From: Micromonospora chalcea
Lineage (GTDB): Bacteria > Actinomycetota > Actinomycetes > Mycobacteriales > Micromonosporaceae
DNA: 41,840 nt
Direction of reading: 5' to 3'
NCBI RefSeq assembly: GCF_002926165.1
Contig: NZ_MAGP01000139.1
Span: 1 to 41,840 of the forward strand
Part shown: one piece after another, positions 15,533 through 24,286 of the stretch
How positions within the stretch are numbered: position 1 is the stretch's first letter
Layout of the letters: each line of letters begins with the position of its first letter
Made by a program: the position numbers and the translations under genes
Notes under the pieces: model-generated
What the model was told of the DNA's origin: nothing
Seen by the model: only the letters and a program-made list of their open reading frames with translations
Databases searched by the model: none

Positions 15533-17278
15533 ATGGCTCAACCTGTCACCGAGACCGATCCGTTCGCCAGCCAGCGCCCCAGCCGGATGCCGGTCCACCG
15601 CTACGTTCCGTACGACCGTGAGTTCGGCGTCGACCTGCCGGACCGCGCCTGGCCGACCCGCCGCGTCGAGGCCGCGCCCCGCTGGTGCGCAGTCGACCTC
15701 CGCGACGGCAACCAGGCCCTGATCGACCCGATGTCGCCCGAGCGCAAGCGCCGGATGTTCCAGCTCCTGGTGCAGATGGGCTACAAGGAGATCGAGGTCG
15801 GCTTCCCGTCGGCGAGCCAGACCGACTACGACTTCGTACGGCAGCTGATCGAGCAGGACCTGATTCCCGAGGACGTCACCATCCAGGTGCTGACCCAGTG
15901 CCGGGAGCACCTGATCGAGCGGACCTTCGAGTCGCTGCGCGGCGCCCGCCGGGCCATCGTGCACTTCTACAACTCCACCTCGACGCTGCAGCGCCGGGTG
16001 GTCTTCGGCCTGGACCGCGACGGCATCACCGACATCGCCACGCAGGGCGCGCGGCTGTGCCAGAAGTACGCGGAGATCCACACCCCGGACACCGACATCC
16101 ACTACGAGTACTCGCCGGAGTCGTACACGGGCACCGAGCTGGAGTACGCGCTGGAGGTCTGCTCGGCGGTCATCGACGTGATCGACCCGACGCCGGACCG
16201 GAAGCTGATCATCAACCTGCCGGCCACCGTCGAGATGGCGATGCCGAACGTCTACGCCGACTCGATCGAGTGGATGCACCGGCGCCTGCCCCGGCGGGAC
16301 AGCCTGGTGCTGAGCCTGCACCCGCACAACGACCGGGGCACCGGCGTGGCCGCCGCCGAGCTGGGCCTGCTGGCCGGCGCCGACCGGATCGAGGGCTGCC
16401 TGTTCGGCAACGGCGAGCGCACCGGCAACGTCGACCTGGTGACGCTGGGCCTGAACATGTTCTCCCAGGGCATCGACCCGATGATCGACTTCTCGAACAT
16501 CGACGAGATCAAGCGCGCCGTCGAGTACTGCAACCAGCTGCCGGTGCACGAGCGCCACCCGTACGCGGGCGACCTGGTCTACACGGCGTTCTCCGGCTCG
16601 CACCAGGACGCGATCAACAAGGGCTTCGCCGCGCTGAACGCCGACGCCACGGCGGCCGGGGTGCCGGTCGACGACTTCACCTGGGCGGTGCCCTACCTGC
16701 CGATCGACCCGAAGGACCTGGGCCGCACCTACGAGGCGGTCATCCGGGTCAACTCGCAGTCCGGCAAGGGCGGCGTCGCGTACATCATGAAGACCGAGCA
16801 CCAGCTCGACCTGCCGCGCCGCCTCCAGATCGAGTTCTCCGGCGTGGTGCAGCAGGTCACCGACCACGACGGCGGCGAGGTCGAGCCGGGCGCCATGTGG
16901 GGGATCTTCGCCCGCAACTACCTGGTCGACCACCAGGTCGACCCGGCCGTCAAGCTGGCCGAGTACACCATCGGCACCGTCGACGGCAAGGTCGAGATCG
17001 ACGCCCGCGTCGGCTTCGGCGGGGAGACCCGCGCGCTGACCTCCGTCGGTAACGGCCCGATCGACGCGTACGTCAACGCGCTGCAGTCCCTGGGCGTGGC
17101 GGTACGGGTGCTCGACTACCACGAGCACGCGCTGTCCTCCGGTGGGGACGCGCAGGCCGCCGCGTACGTGGAGTGCGAGGTGGACGGCCGTACGGTGTGG
17201 GGCGTCGGGGTGGACGCGAACATCGTCACCGCCTCGATCAAGGCGGTCACGAGCGCGGTGAACCGCACCCGCGCCTGA
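15533..17278 (+). CDS. leuA: 2-isopropylmalate synthase
   Basis: The 581-residue enzyme condenses 2-oxoisovalerate with acetyl-CoA, the committed step of leucine synthesis. The TIM-barrel catalytic domain has RDGNQALIDPM (57-67), where R57, D58 and N60 belong to the active site, and the metal ligands in LHPHNDRGTG (about 262-264). The C-terminal LeuA regulatory domain (about 430-581) binds leucine for feedback inhibition. Length matches the long actinobacterial form. ATG at 15533 is chosen because AGGGAG lies 9 nt upstream and MAQPVTETDPF begins the conserved N-terminus. Expression is probably controlled through the leader peptide. Confidence 0.97.
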   Translation: MAQPVTETDPFASQRPSRMPVHRYVPYDREFGVDLPDRAWPTRRVEAAPRWCAVDLRDGNQALIDPMSPERKRRMFQLLVQMGYKEIEVGFPSASQTDYDFVRQLIEQDLIPEDVTIQVLTQCREHLIERTFESLRGARRAIVHFYNSTSTLQRRVVFGLDRDGITDIATQGARLCQKYAEIHTPDTDIHYEYSPESYTGTELEYALEVCSAVIDVIDPTPDRKLIINLPATVEMAMPNVYADSIEWMHRRLPRRDSLVLSLHPHNDRGTGVAAAELGLLAGADRIEGCLFGNGERTGNVDLVTLGLNMFSQGIDPMIDFSNIDEIKRAVEYCNQLPVHERHPYAGDLVYTAFSGSHQDAINKGFAALNADATAAGVPVDDFTWAVPYLPIDPKDLGRTYEAVIRVNSQSGKGGVAYIMKTEHQLDLPRRLQIEFSGVVQQVTDHDGGEVEPGAMWGIFARNYLVDHQVDPAVKLAEYTIGTVDGKVEIDARVGFGGETRALTSVGNGPIDAYVNALQSLGVAVRVLDYHEHALSSGGDAQAAAYVECEVDGRTVWGVGVDANIVTASIKAVTSAVNRTRA

Positions 17279-17283
17279 GGTGT

Positions 17284-17337
17284 AAGGAAGGGCCCCTTCT
17301 TAACGCATTCTGCATAGGAGGGGGCCCTTCTTAACGC
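17284..17337. repeat. Tandem GGGCCC palindromic units, probable terminator
   Basis: Two imperfect-palindrome units sharing GGGCCC and CTTCTTAACGC lie at 17284-17306 and 17316-17337, separated by ATTCTGCAT. Each can fold alone (AAGGAAGGG against CCCCTTCTT in the first). They sit between leuA and the convergent MFS gene, and the TTA that encodes the MFS stop codon (17331-17333) lies inside the second unit. Probably a bidirectional terminator of a dispersed family. Confidence 0.65.
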
Positions 17338-18761
17338 TTCCGCCCGGGGCGGTGGATCAGCACGGCGGCTAGCACCGCGCCGGCGAGCAGCAGCCCCGCG
17401 CACCACGCCAACGCCCCCCGGTACGCGCCTGCCAGCGCGCCCTTCTGCTCGTACCCGGTGCCGGACAGCCCGACCAGCAGCGGCAGCGCGGCCACCGCGA
17501 GCAGACCGCCGGCCCGGGACGCGGCGTTGTTGAAGCCGCTCGCCACCCCGGCGAACCGGTCCGAGACCGCGCCGAGCACCGACGTGGTCAGCGGCGCGAC
17601 CACGAGCGTGAGCCCGGCGCCGAACAGCGCCACGCCCGGCAGCACGTCCACCCAGTACGACGCACCAGGCCCGACCCGGCGCAGCAGCAGCAGACCCACG
17701 GCGGCGATCACCGGGCCGACGGTGAGCGGCAGCCGGGGACCGATGCGGGCCGACAGCGCGCCCGCGCGCGGCGAGCCGACCAGCAGCAGCACCGTCATCG
17801 GCACTGTGGCCAGGCCGGTGAGCAGCGCCGACCAGCCGACCACGTTCTGCAGGTAGACGGCGAGGAAGAAGGTGAACCCGCCGAGCGCGGCGTACACCAC
17901 GACGGTGAAGACGTTCAGCACGGAGAACAGCCGGCTGGAGAACAGCCCGGTGGGCAGCATCGCGGTGTCGCCACGCCGCCGCTCGACCAGCACGAACACC
18001 ACCACGGCGACCACCCCGAGCACTGCCGCGACCAGCACCGCCGGGGAGGCGCCGCGCGCCGGGGCGTCGATCAGCGCGTACGTGACTCCGCCGAGCGCGA
18101 GCGCGCCGAGCAGCGCACCGGCCACGTCGAACCGCCGCCCCTTTCCGGTACGAGACGCCGCCTCGTCGCGGCTCTCCGGCACCCAGCGCAGCGCGGCGAA
18201 CACCACGCCCACGGCCAACGGCAGGTTGACGAAGAAGATCCACCGCCAGGAGAGCGTGTCGATGAGCCAGCCGCCGAGCAGCGGGCCGAGCGCTGTGGAC
18301 ACGCCGGACAGTCCGGACCAGGTGCCGATGGCCCGGCCCCTGTCGTCCGGGTGGAAGCTGGCCTGGAGCACCGACAGCGACCCGGGGGTGAGCAGCGCCC
18401 CGCCGGCGCCCTGGAGGAACCGGGCGGCGATGAGCCAGCCGGTGTCCTGGGCGAGCCCGCAGAGCACCGACGCCACCGCGAACCAGACCACGCCGAGCAG
18501 GAATATGCGCCGCCGCCCGAACCGGTCCCCGAGCGCGCCGCCGAGCAGCACGAACGCGGCAAGCATGAGCAGGTAGCCGTTCACGGTCCACTGCAGACCG
18601 GCGACGGTGGCGTCCAGCTCCGCGCCGAGGCGCGGCAGCGCGACGTTGACGACAGTGCTGTCGAGGAACACCATGCCGGAGGCGAGGATCGCGGCGAGCA
18701 GCGTGCCGCGTCCGGCGGCGGAGCCGGTACGCAGCGCGGGAGCGGGTGCGGGTGCGGTCAC
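17331..18761 (-). CDS. DHA2-type MFS drug exporter (14 TM)
   Basis: A 476-residue membrane protein with about 14 hydrophobic segments. Motifs of the DHA2 (EmrB/QacA) family are visible: LDSTVVNVALPRL in helix 1, LGGALGDRFGRRRIFLLG in loop 2-3, and the antiporter motif C-like GLSGVSTALGPLLGGWL in helix 5. These proteins use the proton gradient to expel drugs or dyes. The start is GTG at 18761 with a weak ribosome-binding site. No regulator is adjacent, and the HNH lipoprotein gene is divergent. The substrate cannot be told. Confidence 0.9.
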   Translation of the reverse strand: MTAPAPAPALRTGSAAGRGTLLAAILASGMVFLDSTVVNVALPRLGAELDATVAGLQWTVNGYLLMLAAFVLLGGALGDRFGRRRIFLLGVVWFAVASVLCGLAQDTGWLIAARFLQGAGGALLTPGSLSVLQASFHPDDRGRAIGTWSGLSGVSTALGPLLGGWLIDTLSWRWIFFVNLPLAVGVVFAALRWVPESRDEAASRTGKGRRFDVAGALLGALALGGVTYALIDAPARGASPAVLVAAVLGVVAVVVFVLVERRRGDTAMLPTGLFSSRLFSVLNVFTVVVYAALGGFTFFLAVYLQNVVGWSALLTGLATVPMTVLLLVGSPRAGALSARIGPRLPLTVGPVIAAVGLLLLRRVGPGASYWVDVLPGVALFGAGLTLVVAPLTTSVLGAVSDRFAGVASGFNNAASRAGGLLAVAALPLLVGLSGTGYEQKGALAGAYRGALAWCAGLLLAGAVLAAVLIHRPGRKR

Positions 18762-18869
18762 GTCTCACCACTCTGCCCGCCGCCCATCCTCGACGCCACG
18801 AATCGCAGAAACCGCCGCCGGGTACTGTGCGGACTCGCCCGGAGCACGCAAGCTGGAGAGGTGTCGTCT

Positions 18870-19529
18870 GTGCGTACGAGATCAGGAGCCCGAGCCGGGC
18901 TGGCGGCCGCGCTGAGCGCGGTGCTCGCCCTCGGCGTGGCCGGCTGCGAGGTGTCGGTCACCGAGCCGGAGGCGCCGCCGAGCGCCGCCGGGAACGTCAA
19001 CAAGCAGCTCGGTGAGCTGACAGTGGCCACCGCCGGGTCGATGAAGGGCTACAGCCGTTCCCGCTTCCCGCACTGGCGGGGCACCGGCAAGAACTGCGAC
19101 GTACGCGACAGCGTGCTGCAGCGCGACGGCGAGGACATCAAGCTGTCCGGCTGCAACGTGGTGGGTGGCCGGTGGGAGAGCGTCTACGACGGGGTGGTGC
19201 TGACCGATCCGTCGGGCGTGGACATCGACCACACGGTGCCGCTGGCCGCCGCGTGGCGGTCGGGCGCGGACGAGTGGGACGACTCGAAGCGCGGCGACTT
19301 CGCCAACGACCTGACCCGGCCGCAGCTCATCGCGGTTTCGGCGCGGTCCAACCGGGCAAAGGGTGACCAGGATCCGTCCCAGTGGAAGCCGCCGAACCGG
19401 TCGTCCTGGTGTCAGTACGCGGCGGACTGGGTGACGGTCAAGCACTACTGGCGGCTGACTGTGACAAGTGCCGAGAAGGCCGCTCTCACCGACATGCTGG
19501 AGGGCTGCACATGGGCGAGCAAACCGTGA
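18870..19529 (+). CDS. Lipoprotein HNH nuclease (DUF1524/GmrSD C-terminal type)
   Basis: A 219-residue protein. The signal sequence (RTRSGARAGLAAALSAVLAL) ends in lipobox GVAGC, so it should be anchored outside the cell. The nuclease core has DIDHTVPLAAAWRSGA, where DxDH(T/I)VP holds the catalytic His, followed by FANDLTRPQLIAVSARSNRAKGDQDP, giving the Asn and the SNRxKGD motif of the secreted HNH family. The end contains cysteines (WCQYA, EGCTW). Start is GTG at 18870 with GGAGAGG 8 nt upstream. Secreted relatives are thought to degrade DNA for nutrition. It overlaps the next gene by 19 nt. Confidence 0.85.
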   Translation: MRTRSGARAGLAAALSAVLALGVAGCEVSVTEPEAPPSAAGNVNKQLGELTVATAGSMKGYSRSRFPHWRGTGKNCDVRDSVLQRDGEDIKLSGCNVVGGRWESVYDGVVLTDPSGVDIDHTVPLAAAWRSGADEWDDSKRGDFANDLTRPQLIAVSARSNRAKGDQDPSQWKPPNRSSWCQYAADWVTVKHYWRLTVTSAEKAALTDMLEGCTWASKP

Positions 19530-19957
19530 CCGGGCCGGACGCCACACCGGCCCCGGCGGGCACGCCGGAGACAGACGCCGCACCCGCCGGTCCGGCCTCG
19601 GCCGGGATGACGGCGGACGGCCGGCAGCCGGAGTCGGCGGACGTCGCCGGGGCGGGCATGACCGCCGACGCGGTGCCGGGGGCGCCGGCCGGGGGCGCGC
19701 CGGCCGGACCGGCGGACCGGACCACCGACATCGTCCCCGGTCCGGGCGGGGTCATGACCGACGAGGTGGGCGTGGTGACCGGCGAGCTGACGCTGCGCAC
19801 CGAGCACGCCGACGGCCGGGTGACGCTGCGGGTGCAGTACAAGGACGCCGACGAGTGGTACGCGGTCACCGGCGGTTCCGCGCCGCTGGCCGACCCGGCG
19901 GCGCTGGACGCCGTGCACACGATCGCGGTGGGGCTGCTCAACCGCCCCGAGGGCTGA
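19511..19957 (+). CDS. Hypothetical protein with Pro/Ala-rich N-terminus
   Basis: A 148-residue protein. The first 75 residues are low-complexity Ala/Pro/Gly/Thr with two similar GMTAD segments, probably disordered. The last 70 are a compact domain with GELTLRTEHADGRVTLRVQY and DEWYAVTGG, likely beta strands followed by a helix. ATG at 19511 has an excellent GGAGGG 6 nt upstream, inside the HNH gene; a GTG at 19526 that overlaps the HNH stop as GTGA is an alternative. The overlap implies co-translation with the HNH lipoprotein. No signal peptide is seen and the family is not recognised. Confidence 0.75.
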   Translation: MGEQTVTGPDATPAPAGTPETDAAPAGPASAGMTADGRQPESADVAGAGMTADAVPGAPAGGAPAGPADRTTDIVPGPGGVMTDEVGVVTGELTLRTEHADGRVTLRVQYKDADEWYAVTGGSAPLADPAALDAVHTIAVGLLNRPEG

Positions 19958-19962
19958 CCGAC

Positions 19963-20012
19963 AGACAAAAGGCGCGTCCCCACCCGGCCCGGTGGGGACG
20001 CGCCTTTGTCTG
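19963..20012. terminator. Strong bidirectional terminator
   Basis: AAAGGCGCGTCCCCACC (19968-19984) pairs perfectly with 19991-20007 across a 6-nt loop. Outer CAGAC/GTCTG bases extend the stem with a one-base bulge. The arms end in A and T runs, so it can work on both strands for the convergent hypothetical gene and oppF. Confidence 0.9.
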
Positions 20013-20013
20013 A

Positions 20014-21117
20014 TCAGACGTACGAGCCGGGCTCGCTGGGCGCGGAGACCACGCCCGGCTCCTCACCCTCGCCCTCCGGCCGGGTGATCTTCGCGGTCAC
20101 CTCGTGCGGGCGCAGCTCACCGGCGGCGATCTGCTCGGCCCAGTGGCAGGCCACCCGGCTGGCGCCGATCTGGCGCAGCTCCGGCCGCTCGTCGGCGCAG
20201 CGGGTCGGCTGCGCCCACGGGCAGCGGGTGTGGAACCGGCAACCCGACGGCGGGTTGGCCGGCGACGGCAGGTCCCCGGCGAGCAGGATGCGCTCGCGCC
20301 GGTCCTCCACGTCCGGGTCCGGCACCGGGACCGCCGACATCAGCGCCCGGGTGTACGGGTGCAGCGGCTCGGTGTAGAGCCGGTCGCTCGGCGCCTCCTC
20401 GACCAGCGCGCCCAGGTACATCACGCCGACGATGTCGGAGATGTGCCGTACCACCGCCAGGTCGTGCGCGATGACCAGGTAGGTCAGGCCGAGGCTGTCC
20501 TGGAGTTCGTCCAGCAGGTTCACCACCTGCGCCTGGATCGACACGTCGAGCGCGGAGACCGGCTCGTCGGCGACGATCAGCTCCGGGCCGAGGACGAGCG
20601 CGCGGGCGATGCCGATGCGCTGGCGCTGGCCGCCGGAGAACTCGTGCGGGTATCGGGACAGCGCCCACTTGGGCAGTCCCACCGCGTCCAGCGTCTCACC
20701 GATGATCCGCCGCCGGTCGTTGCGGTCGGTGCCGATGCCGTGGGTCTGGAGGCCCTCGGTGAGGATCGACTCGACGTTCTGCCGGGGGTCCAGGCTGGAC
20801 ATCGGGTCCTGGAAGATCATCTGCATCCGGCGGCGCATCGTCCGCAGCTTGCCGGCCGGCAGCGTGGTCAGCTCGACGCCGTCGAACTGCACCTCGCCGG
20901 CGGTCGGCGGGGTGAGCTGCAGCAGCGCCCGGCCGAGCGTGGACTTGCCACAGCCCGACTCGCCCACCAGCCCGTACGTCTTGCCGCGCGGGATGCTCAG
21001 GTCGACCCCGTCGACGGCTTTGACGTGCCCGACGGTCCGGTCGAAGAGCACGCCCCGCCGGATCGGGAAGTGCACCTTCAGGTCGCGGACCTCGACGAGG
21101 ATGTCGTTGTCGCTCAT
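20014..21117 (-). CDS. oppF: Peptide ABC transporter ATP-binding protein (OppF type)
   Basis: A 367-residue ATPase of a dipeptide/oligopeptide importer. It has Walker A GESGCGKST (about 54-62), Q-loop IFQDPMSSLDPR, signature FSGGQRQR, Walker B LIVADEPVSALD and H-loop AHDLAVV. The C-terminal oligopeptide-transporter extension carries cysteines (SGCRFHTRCPWAQPTRC) that bind an iron-sulfur cluster in studied relatives. Its ATG overlaps the oppD stop as ATGA, indicating translational coupling. It is the last gene of the operon. Confidence 0.94.
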   Translation of the reverse strand: MSDNDILVEVRDLKVHFPIRRGVLFDRTVGHVKAVDGVDLSIPRGKTYGLVGESGCGKSTLGRALLQLTPPTAGEVQFDGVELTTLPAGKLRTMRRRMQMIFQDPMSSLDPRQNVESILTEGLQTHGIGTDRNDRRRIIGETLDAVGLPKWALSRYPHEFSGGQRQRIGIARALVLGPELIVADEPVSALDVSIQAQVVNLLDELQDSLGLTYLVIAHDLAVVRHISDIVGVMYLGALVEEAPSDRLYTEPLHPYTRALMSAVPVPDPDVEDRRERILLAGDLPSPANPPSGCRFHTRCPWAQPTRCADERPELRQIGASRVACHWAEQIAAGELRPHEVTAKITRPEGEGEEPGVVSAPSEPGSYV

Positions 21118-22229
21118 GGGGTCTCCTCCTCGCGCGGCGCCGGTCCGAAACCGGGCGCCGCGGGCGGGTCGGCCGGCTCGGCCTGGGCCGGCACCGTACC
21201 CGGCTCGGCGGTCGTCGGCGCGCTGGCCCGGACCTCCGCCTCCGGGGTCAGGCCGGGGATCGGCACCGGGTTGACGCAGCGGTAGCTGCGCGCGTCGTGG
21301 GTGAGCACCAGCTCCGGCGGCTCGCCCACGCACTCGTCGACACGGCGGGCGCAGCGCGGGGCGAACGCGCAGCCGTCCGGCCAGGGCAGCACGTCGCGCA
21401 CCGAGCCGGGGATGGGGTTGAGCCGTTCGCCACGGCCGGCGTCCAGGCGGGGCACCGAAGCGAGCAACCCCTCGGTGTACGGGTGCCGGGGCTGGCGGAA
21501 GAGCGGACGGCGGGTGGCCGTCTCCACCACCCGGCCGGCGTAGAGCACGTTGATGGTGTCGCACATGCCGGCCACCACGCCGAGGTCGTGGGTGATCATC
21601 ACCAGCGCGGTGCCGGAGTCGCGGACCAGGTCCTTCAGCAACTCCAGGATCTGCGCCTGGATGGTGACGTCGAGCGCGGTGGTCGGCTCGTCGGCGATCA
21701 ACAGCCGGGGCTGGCAGGCGACCGCCATGGCGATCAGCGCCCGCTGCCGCATGCCGCCGGAGAGCTGGTGCGGGTACTCCTTGAGCCGGCGGCGCGGGTC
21801 CGGGATGCCCACCCGGTCGAGCAGCTCGGCGGCCTCCTTGGCGGCCGCCTCGCCCTTCATCCCCCGGTGGCGGGTCAGCACCTCGGTCACCTGCAGCCCG
21901 ATCGGGATGACCGGGTTCAGCGAGGAGAGCGGATCCTGGAAGATCATCGCCACGTCCCGGCCGCGGATGTCGCGGCGGGACCGGTCGTCGAGCTGGAGCA
22001 GGTCGCTGCCGTCGAAGACCGCCTTGCCGCCGACCCGCAGGCCCGGCTGCTTCGGCAGCAGGCCCATGATCGCCAGCGACGTGACGCTCTTGCCGCAGCC
22101 GGACTCGCCGACCAGGCCGACCACCTCGCCGGCGTCGACCGAGAAGGACACCCCGTCCACCGCGCGCACGGTGCGCTGCCCACGCCGGGCGAACGTGACG
22201 GAGAGGTCGTCCACTTCGAGCAGTGCCAT
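21114..22229 (-). CDS. oppD: Peptide ABC transporter ATP-binding protein (OppD type)
   Basis: A 371-residue ATPase that pairs with OppF to drive peptide import. Walker A is GESGCGKSV (about 40-48), Q-loop IFQDPLSSLNPV, signature LSGGMRQR, Walker B LLIADEPTTALD and H-loop THDLGVV. The C-terminal extension has the Cys cluster (DGCAFAPRCARRVDEC and a final Cys). An Ala/Pro/Glu-rich tail of about 45 residues is longer than usual. It begins 9 nt after oppC ends and overlaps oppF by 4 nt. Confidence 0.94.
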   Translation of the reverse strand: MALLEVDDLSVTFARRGQRTVRAVDGVSFSVDAGEVVGLVGESGCGKSVTSLAIMGLLPKQPGLRVGGKAVFDGSDLLQLDDRSRRDIRGRDVAMIFQDPLSSLNPVIPIGLQVTEVLTRHRGMKGEAAAKEAAELLDRVGIPDPRRRLKEYPHQLSGGMRQRALIAMAVACQPRLLIADEPTTALDVTIQAQILELLKDLVRDSGTALVMITHDLGVVAGMCDTINVLYAGRVVETATRRPLFRQPRHPYTEGLLASVPRLDAGRGERLNPIPGSVRDVLPWPDGCAFAPRCARRVDECVGEPPELVLTHDARSYRCVNPVPIPGLTPEAEVRASAPTTAEPGTVPAQAEPADPPAAPGFGPAPREEETP

Positions 22230-22238
22230 GAGAGAGAC

Positions 22239-23207
22239 CTACTTCCGCAGCTTCGGGTCGAGGGCCTCGCGCATCGCCTCGCCGAGCAGGGTGAAACCGA
22301 GCGCGGTGATGATGATGCCGAGCGCCGGGTAGATCGCCAGGCCCGGCCGGATGCCCAGGTACGGCTGCGCGTCGGCGAGCATGACGCCCCACTCCGGGAT
22401 GGCCGAGTCGGGGTTGCCGAGGCCGAGGAAGGAGAGCGCGGCGGCCTCGATGATCGCGGTCGCCAGCGTCAGCGTGGCCTGGACGATGACCGGGGCGATC
22501 GAGTTCGGCACCACGTGGGTGAGGGCGATCTTCGACCGCTTCACGCCGAGCGCCGTCGCCGCCAGCACGTAGTCGCTGTTGGACTGCGCGATCATCGAGC
22601 CGCGCAGCAACCGGGCGAAGATCGGCACGGACACCACACCGACGGCGATCATCACGGTGGTGAGGCTGGCGCCGAGCAGCGCCGCGATGCTCACCGCGAG
22701 CAGCAGGCTCGGCATGGCCAGCAGCATGTCGATGAAGCGCATCAAGGTGGTGTCGATCCAGCGGCCCCAGCGTCCGCCCAGCCCGGCCGCCGCGCCGGCG
22801 ACGCCGCCGATCAGCGCGCCGACCGCGAGACCGATCAGGGTGGAGACCACGCCGACGAGCAGCGTCTGCCGGGCCCCGACGACCAGCCGGCTGAACTCGT
22901 CCCGGCCCTGGTGGTCGAAGCCCAGCCAGTGGTCGGCGGAGGCGCCCGGGATGATGCCCTGGCCGGATTTGACCAGCCCTTCCCGGATGCCGATCGAGTC
23001 CGTCGGGCTGTACGGGACGAAGAACGGCCCGATCACCGCGACCAGGACGAAGACGGCCAGGATGACGACGCCGATGATGGCCGCCGGGTTGCGCCGCAGG
23101 CGGCGGAACGCCTCCTTCCAGAGGCTCACCCCCTGCTCGTCCTCGCGGGCGGACAGTTCGGCGAGCCGGTCGATCTTCTCGCGCTTCTTGCCTCCGGTGA
23201 TGGTCAT
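22239..23207 (-). CDS. oppC: Peptide ABC transporter permease (OppC type)
   Basis: A 322-residue membrane protein. A cytoplasmic N-terminus (KKREKIDRLAELSAREDEQG) leads to a first helix (NPAAIIGVVILAVFVLVAVIG), an external loop with the conserved HWLGFDHQGRDEFSRLV, and five more helices. The EAA loop that contacts the ATPases reads AATALGVKRSKIALTHVVPN. It forms the channel with OppB. Its start overlaps the oppB stop by 4 nt. Confidence 0.93.
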   Translation of the reverse strand: MTITGGKKREKIDRLAELSAREDEQGVSLWKEAFRRLRRNPAAIIGVVILAVFVLVAVIGPFFVPYSPTDSIGIREGLVKSGQGIIPGASADHWLGFDHQGRDEFSRLVVGARQTLLVGVVSTLIGLAVGALIGGVAGAAAGLGGRWGRWIDTTLMRFIDMLLAMPSLLLAVSIAALLGASLTTVMIAVGVVSVPIFARLLRGSMIAQSNSDYVLAATALGVKRSKIALTHVVPNSIAPVIVQATLTLATAIIEAAALSFLGLGNPDSAIPEWGVMLADAQPYLGIRPGLAIYPALGIIITALGFTLLGEAMREALDPKLRK

Positions 23208-24208
23208 CGCACCCTCACCCTCGGGTCGATCACGCTGTAGGAGAGGTCGACCAGGAGATTCACCAGCACGTACACCACCGCAATGATCATGATGAAGCCC
23301 ATCAGCACCGGATAGTCGCGCTGGCTGATCGACTCGGCGACGAACGCGCCGATGCCGCTGAAGGCGAACACGGTCTCGGTGAGCACCGCGCCGGAGAGCA
23401 GGAGACCGGTCTGCAGACCGATCGAGGTGGCCACCGGCAGCATCGCGTTACGCAGCACGTGCCGGCGACGGACGGTCCGCTCGGTCAGGCCCTTGGCCTC
23501 GGCGGTCCGGACGAAGTCCTCGTTGAGCACCTCGAGGACGCTGGCCCGGGTGATCCGGACGATGATCGCGAGCGGGATGCTCGCCAGCGCGATGCCCGGC
23601 AGCACGAGGTGCCAGAGCGCGTCGGCGGCGGCGTCCCACTCGCGGGTCATGATCCCGTCGAGGACGAAGAAGTTGGTGACCCGGGTCGCCCCGATGGTCG
23701 GGTCCTGACGGCCACTGGAGGGGAACCAGCCCAGGTTCTCGGCGAAGATCGCCTTGAGCACGTACGCCAGGAAGAAGACCGGGATGCAGATGCCGATGAG
23801 CGATCCGCCGACCGAGGCGTGGTCGAGGAACCGGCCGCGGCGGCGGGCGGCGAGGTAGCCGAGCGGGATCCCGATGCCGACCGCGAGGATCATGGCCATG
23901 ACGGTCAGCTCGACGGTGCCGGGGAACCGCTCCAGGAACTCCGTGGTGACGGCCCGCTTCGTGCCGGTCGACGTGCCCAGGTCGAGCCGGATCATCCGCC
24001 GCAGGAAACGGGCGTACTGAACCAGGATCGGCTCGTCGAGACCGAGGTTGCGCCGGATCGCGGCGCGGGACTCGGGCGTGCCCCGTTCACCGAGGATCGC
24101 GGTCTCGGGACCGCCGGGAAGTCGGCGGAGCCAGATGAACAGCAAAACGGAGAGCCCGAACAGCGTTGGTATCAGCTGTAGCAGGCGTCTGACGATGAAC
24201 CGGAACAC
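23204..24208 (-). CDS. oppB: Peptide ABC transporter permease (OppB type)
   Basis: A 334-residue membrane protein of the OppB/DppB family. Helix 1 (RRLLQLIPTLFGLSVLLFIWL) is followed by the usual long external domain with LGLDEPILVQYARFL, then five helices. The EAA loop is RTAEAKGLTERTVRRRHVLRNAM. It is the first gene after oppA, separated by 78 nt that hold a strong hairpin. Confidence 0.94.
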   Translation of the reverse strand: MFRFIVRRLLQLIPTLFGLSVLLFIWLRRLPGGPETAILGERGTPESRAAIRRNLGLDEPILVQYARFLRRMIRLDLGTSTGTKRAVTTEFLERFPGTVELTVMAMILAVGIGIPLGYLAARRRGRFLDHASVGGSLIGICIPVFFLAYVLKAIFAENLGWFPSSGRQDPTIGATRVTNFFVLDGIMTREWDAAADALWHLVLPGIALASIPLAIIVRITRASVLEVLNEDFVRTAEAKGLTERTVRRRHVLRNAMLPVATSIGLQTGLLLSGAVLTETVFAFSGIGAFVAESISQRDYPVLMGFIMIIAVVYVLVNLLVDLSYSVIDPRVRVR

Positions 24209-24236
24209 GGGCGCCTCGGAGGGTGTGCGGAGGGGT

Positions 24237-24270
24237 GCGGGCGGGCGCTGTGGTCACAGCGCCCGCCCGC
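24237..24270 (-). terminator. Hairpin between oppA and oppBCDF
   Basis: GCGGGCGGGCGCTGTG (24237-24252) and CACAGCGCCCGCCCGC (24255-24270) form a perfect 16-bp stem just after the oppA stop. In peptide importers such an element commonly lets the binding protein be made in excess, by partial termination or by protecting the 3' end of the oppA message. Confidence 0.8.
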
Positions 24271-24286
24271 GTACGGTGCGTTCAGA

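Noticed and set aside
9617..17278. Biosynthetic gene cluster suggested by leuA, asd and MFS genes
   Set aside because: No polyketide, peptide synthetase, terpene or RiPP core genes are present. These are ordinary amino acid pathway genes and single transporters.
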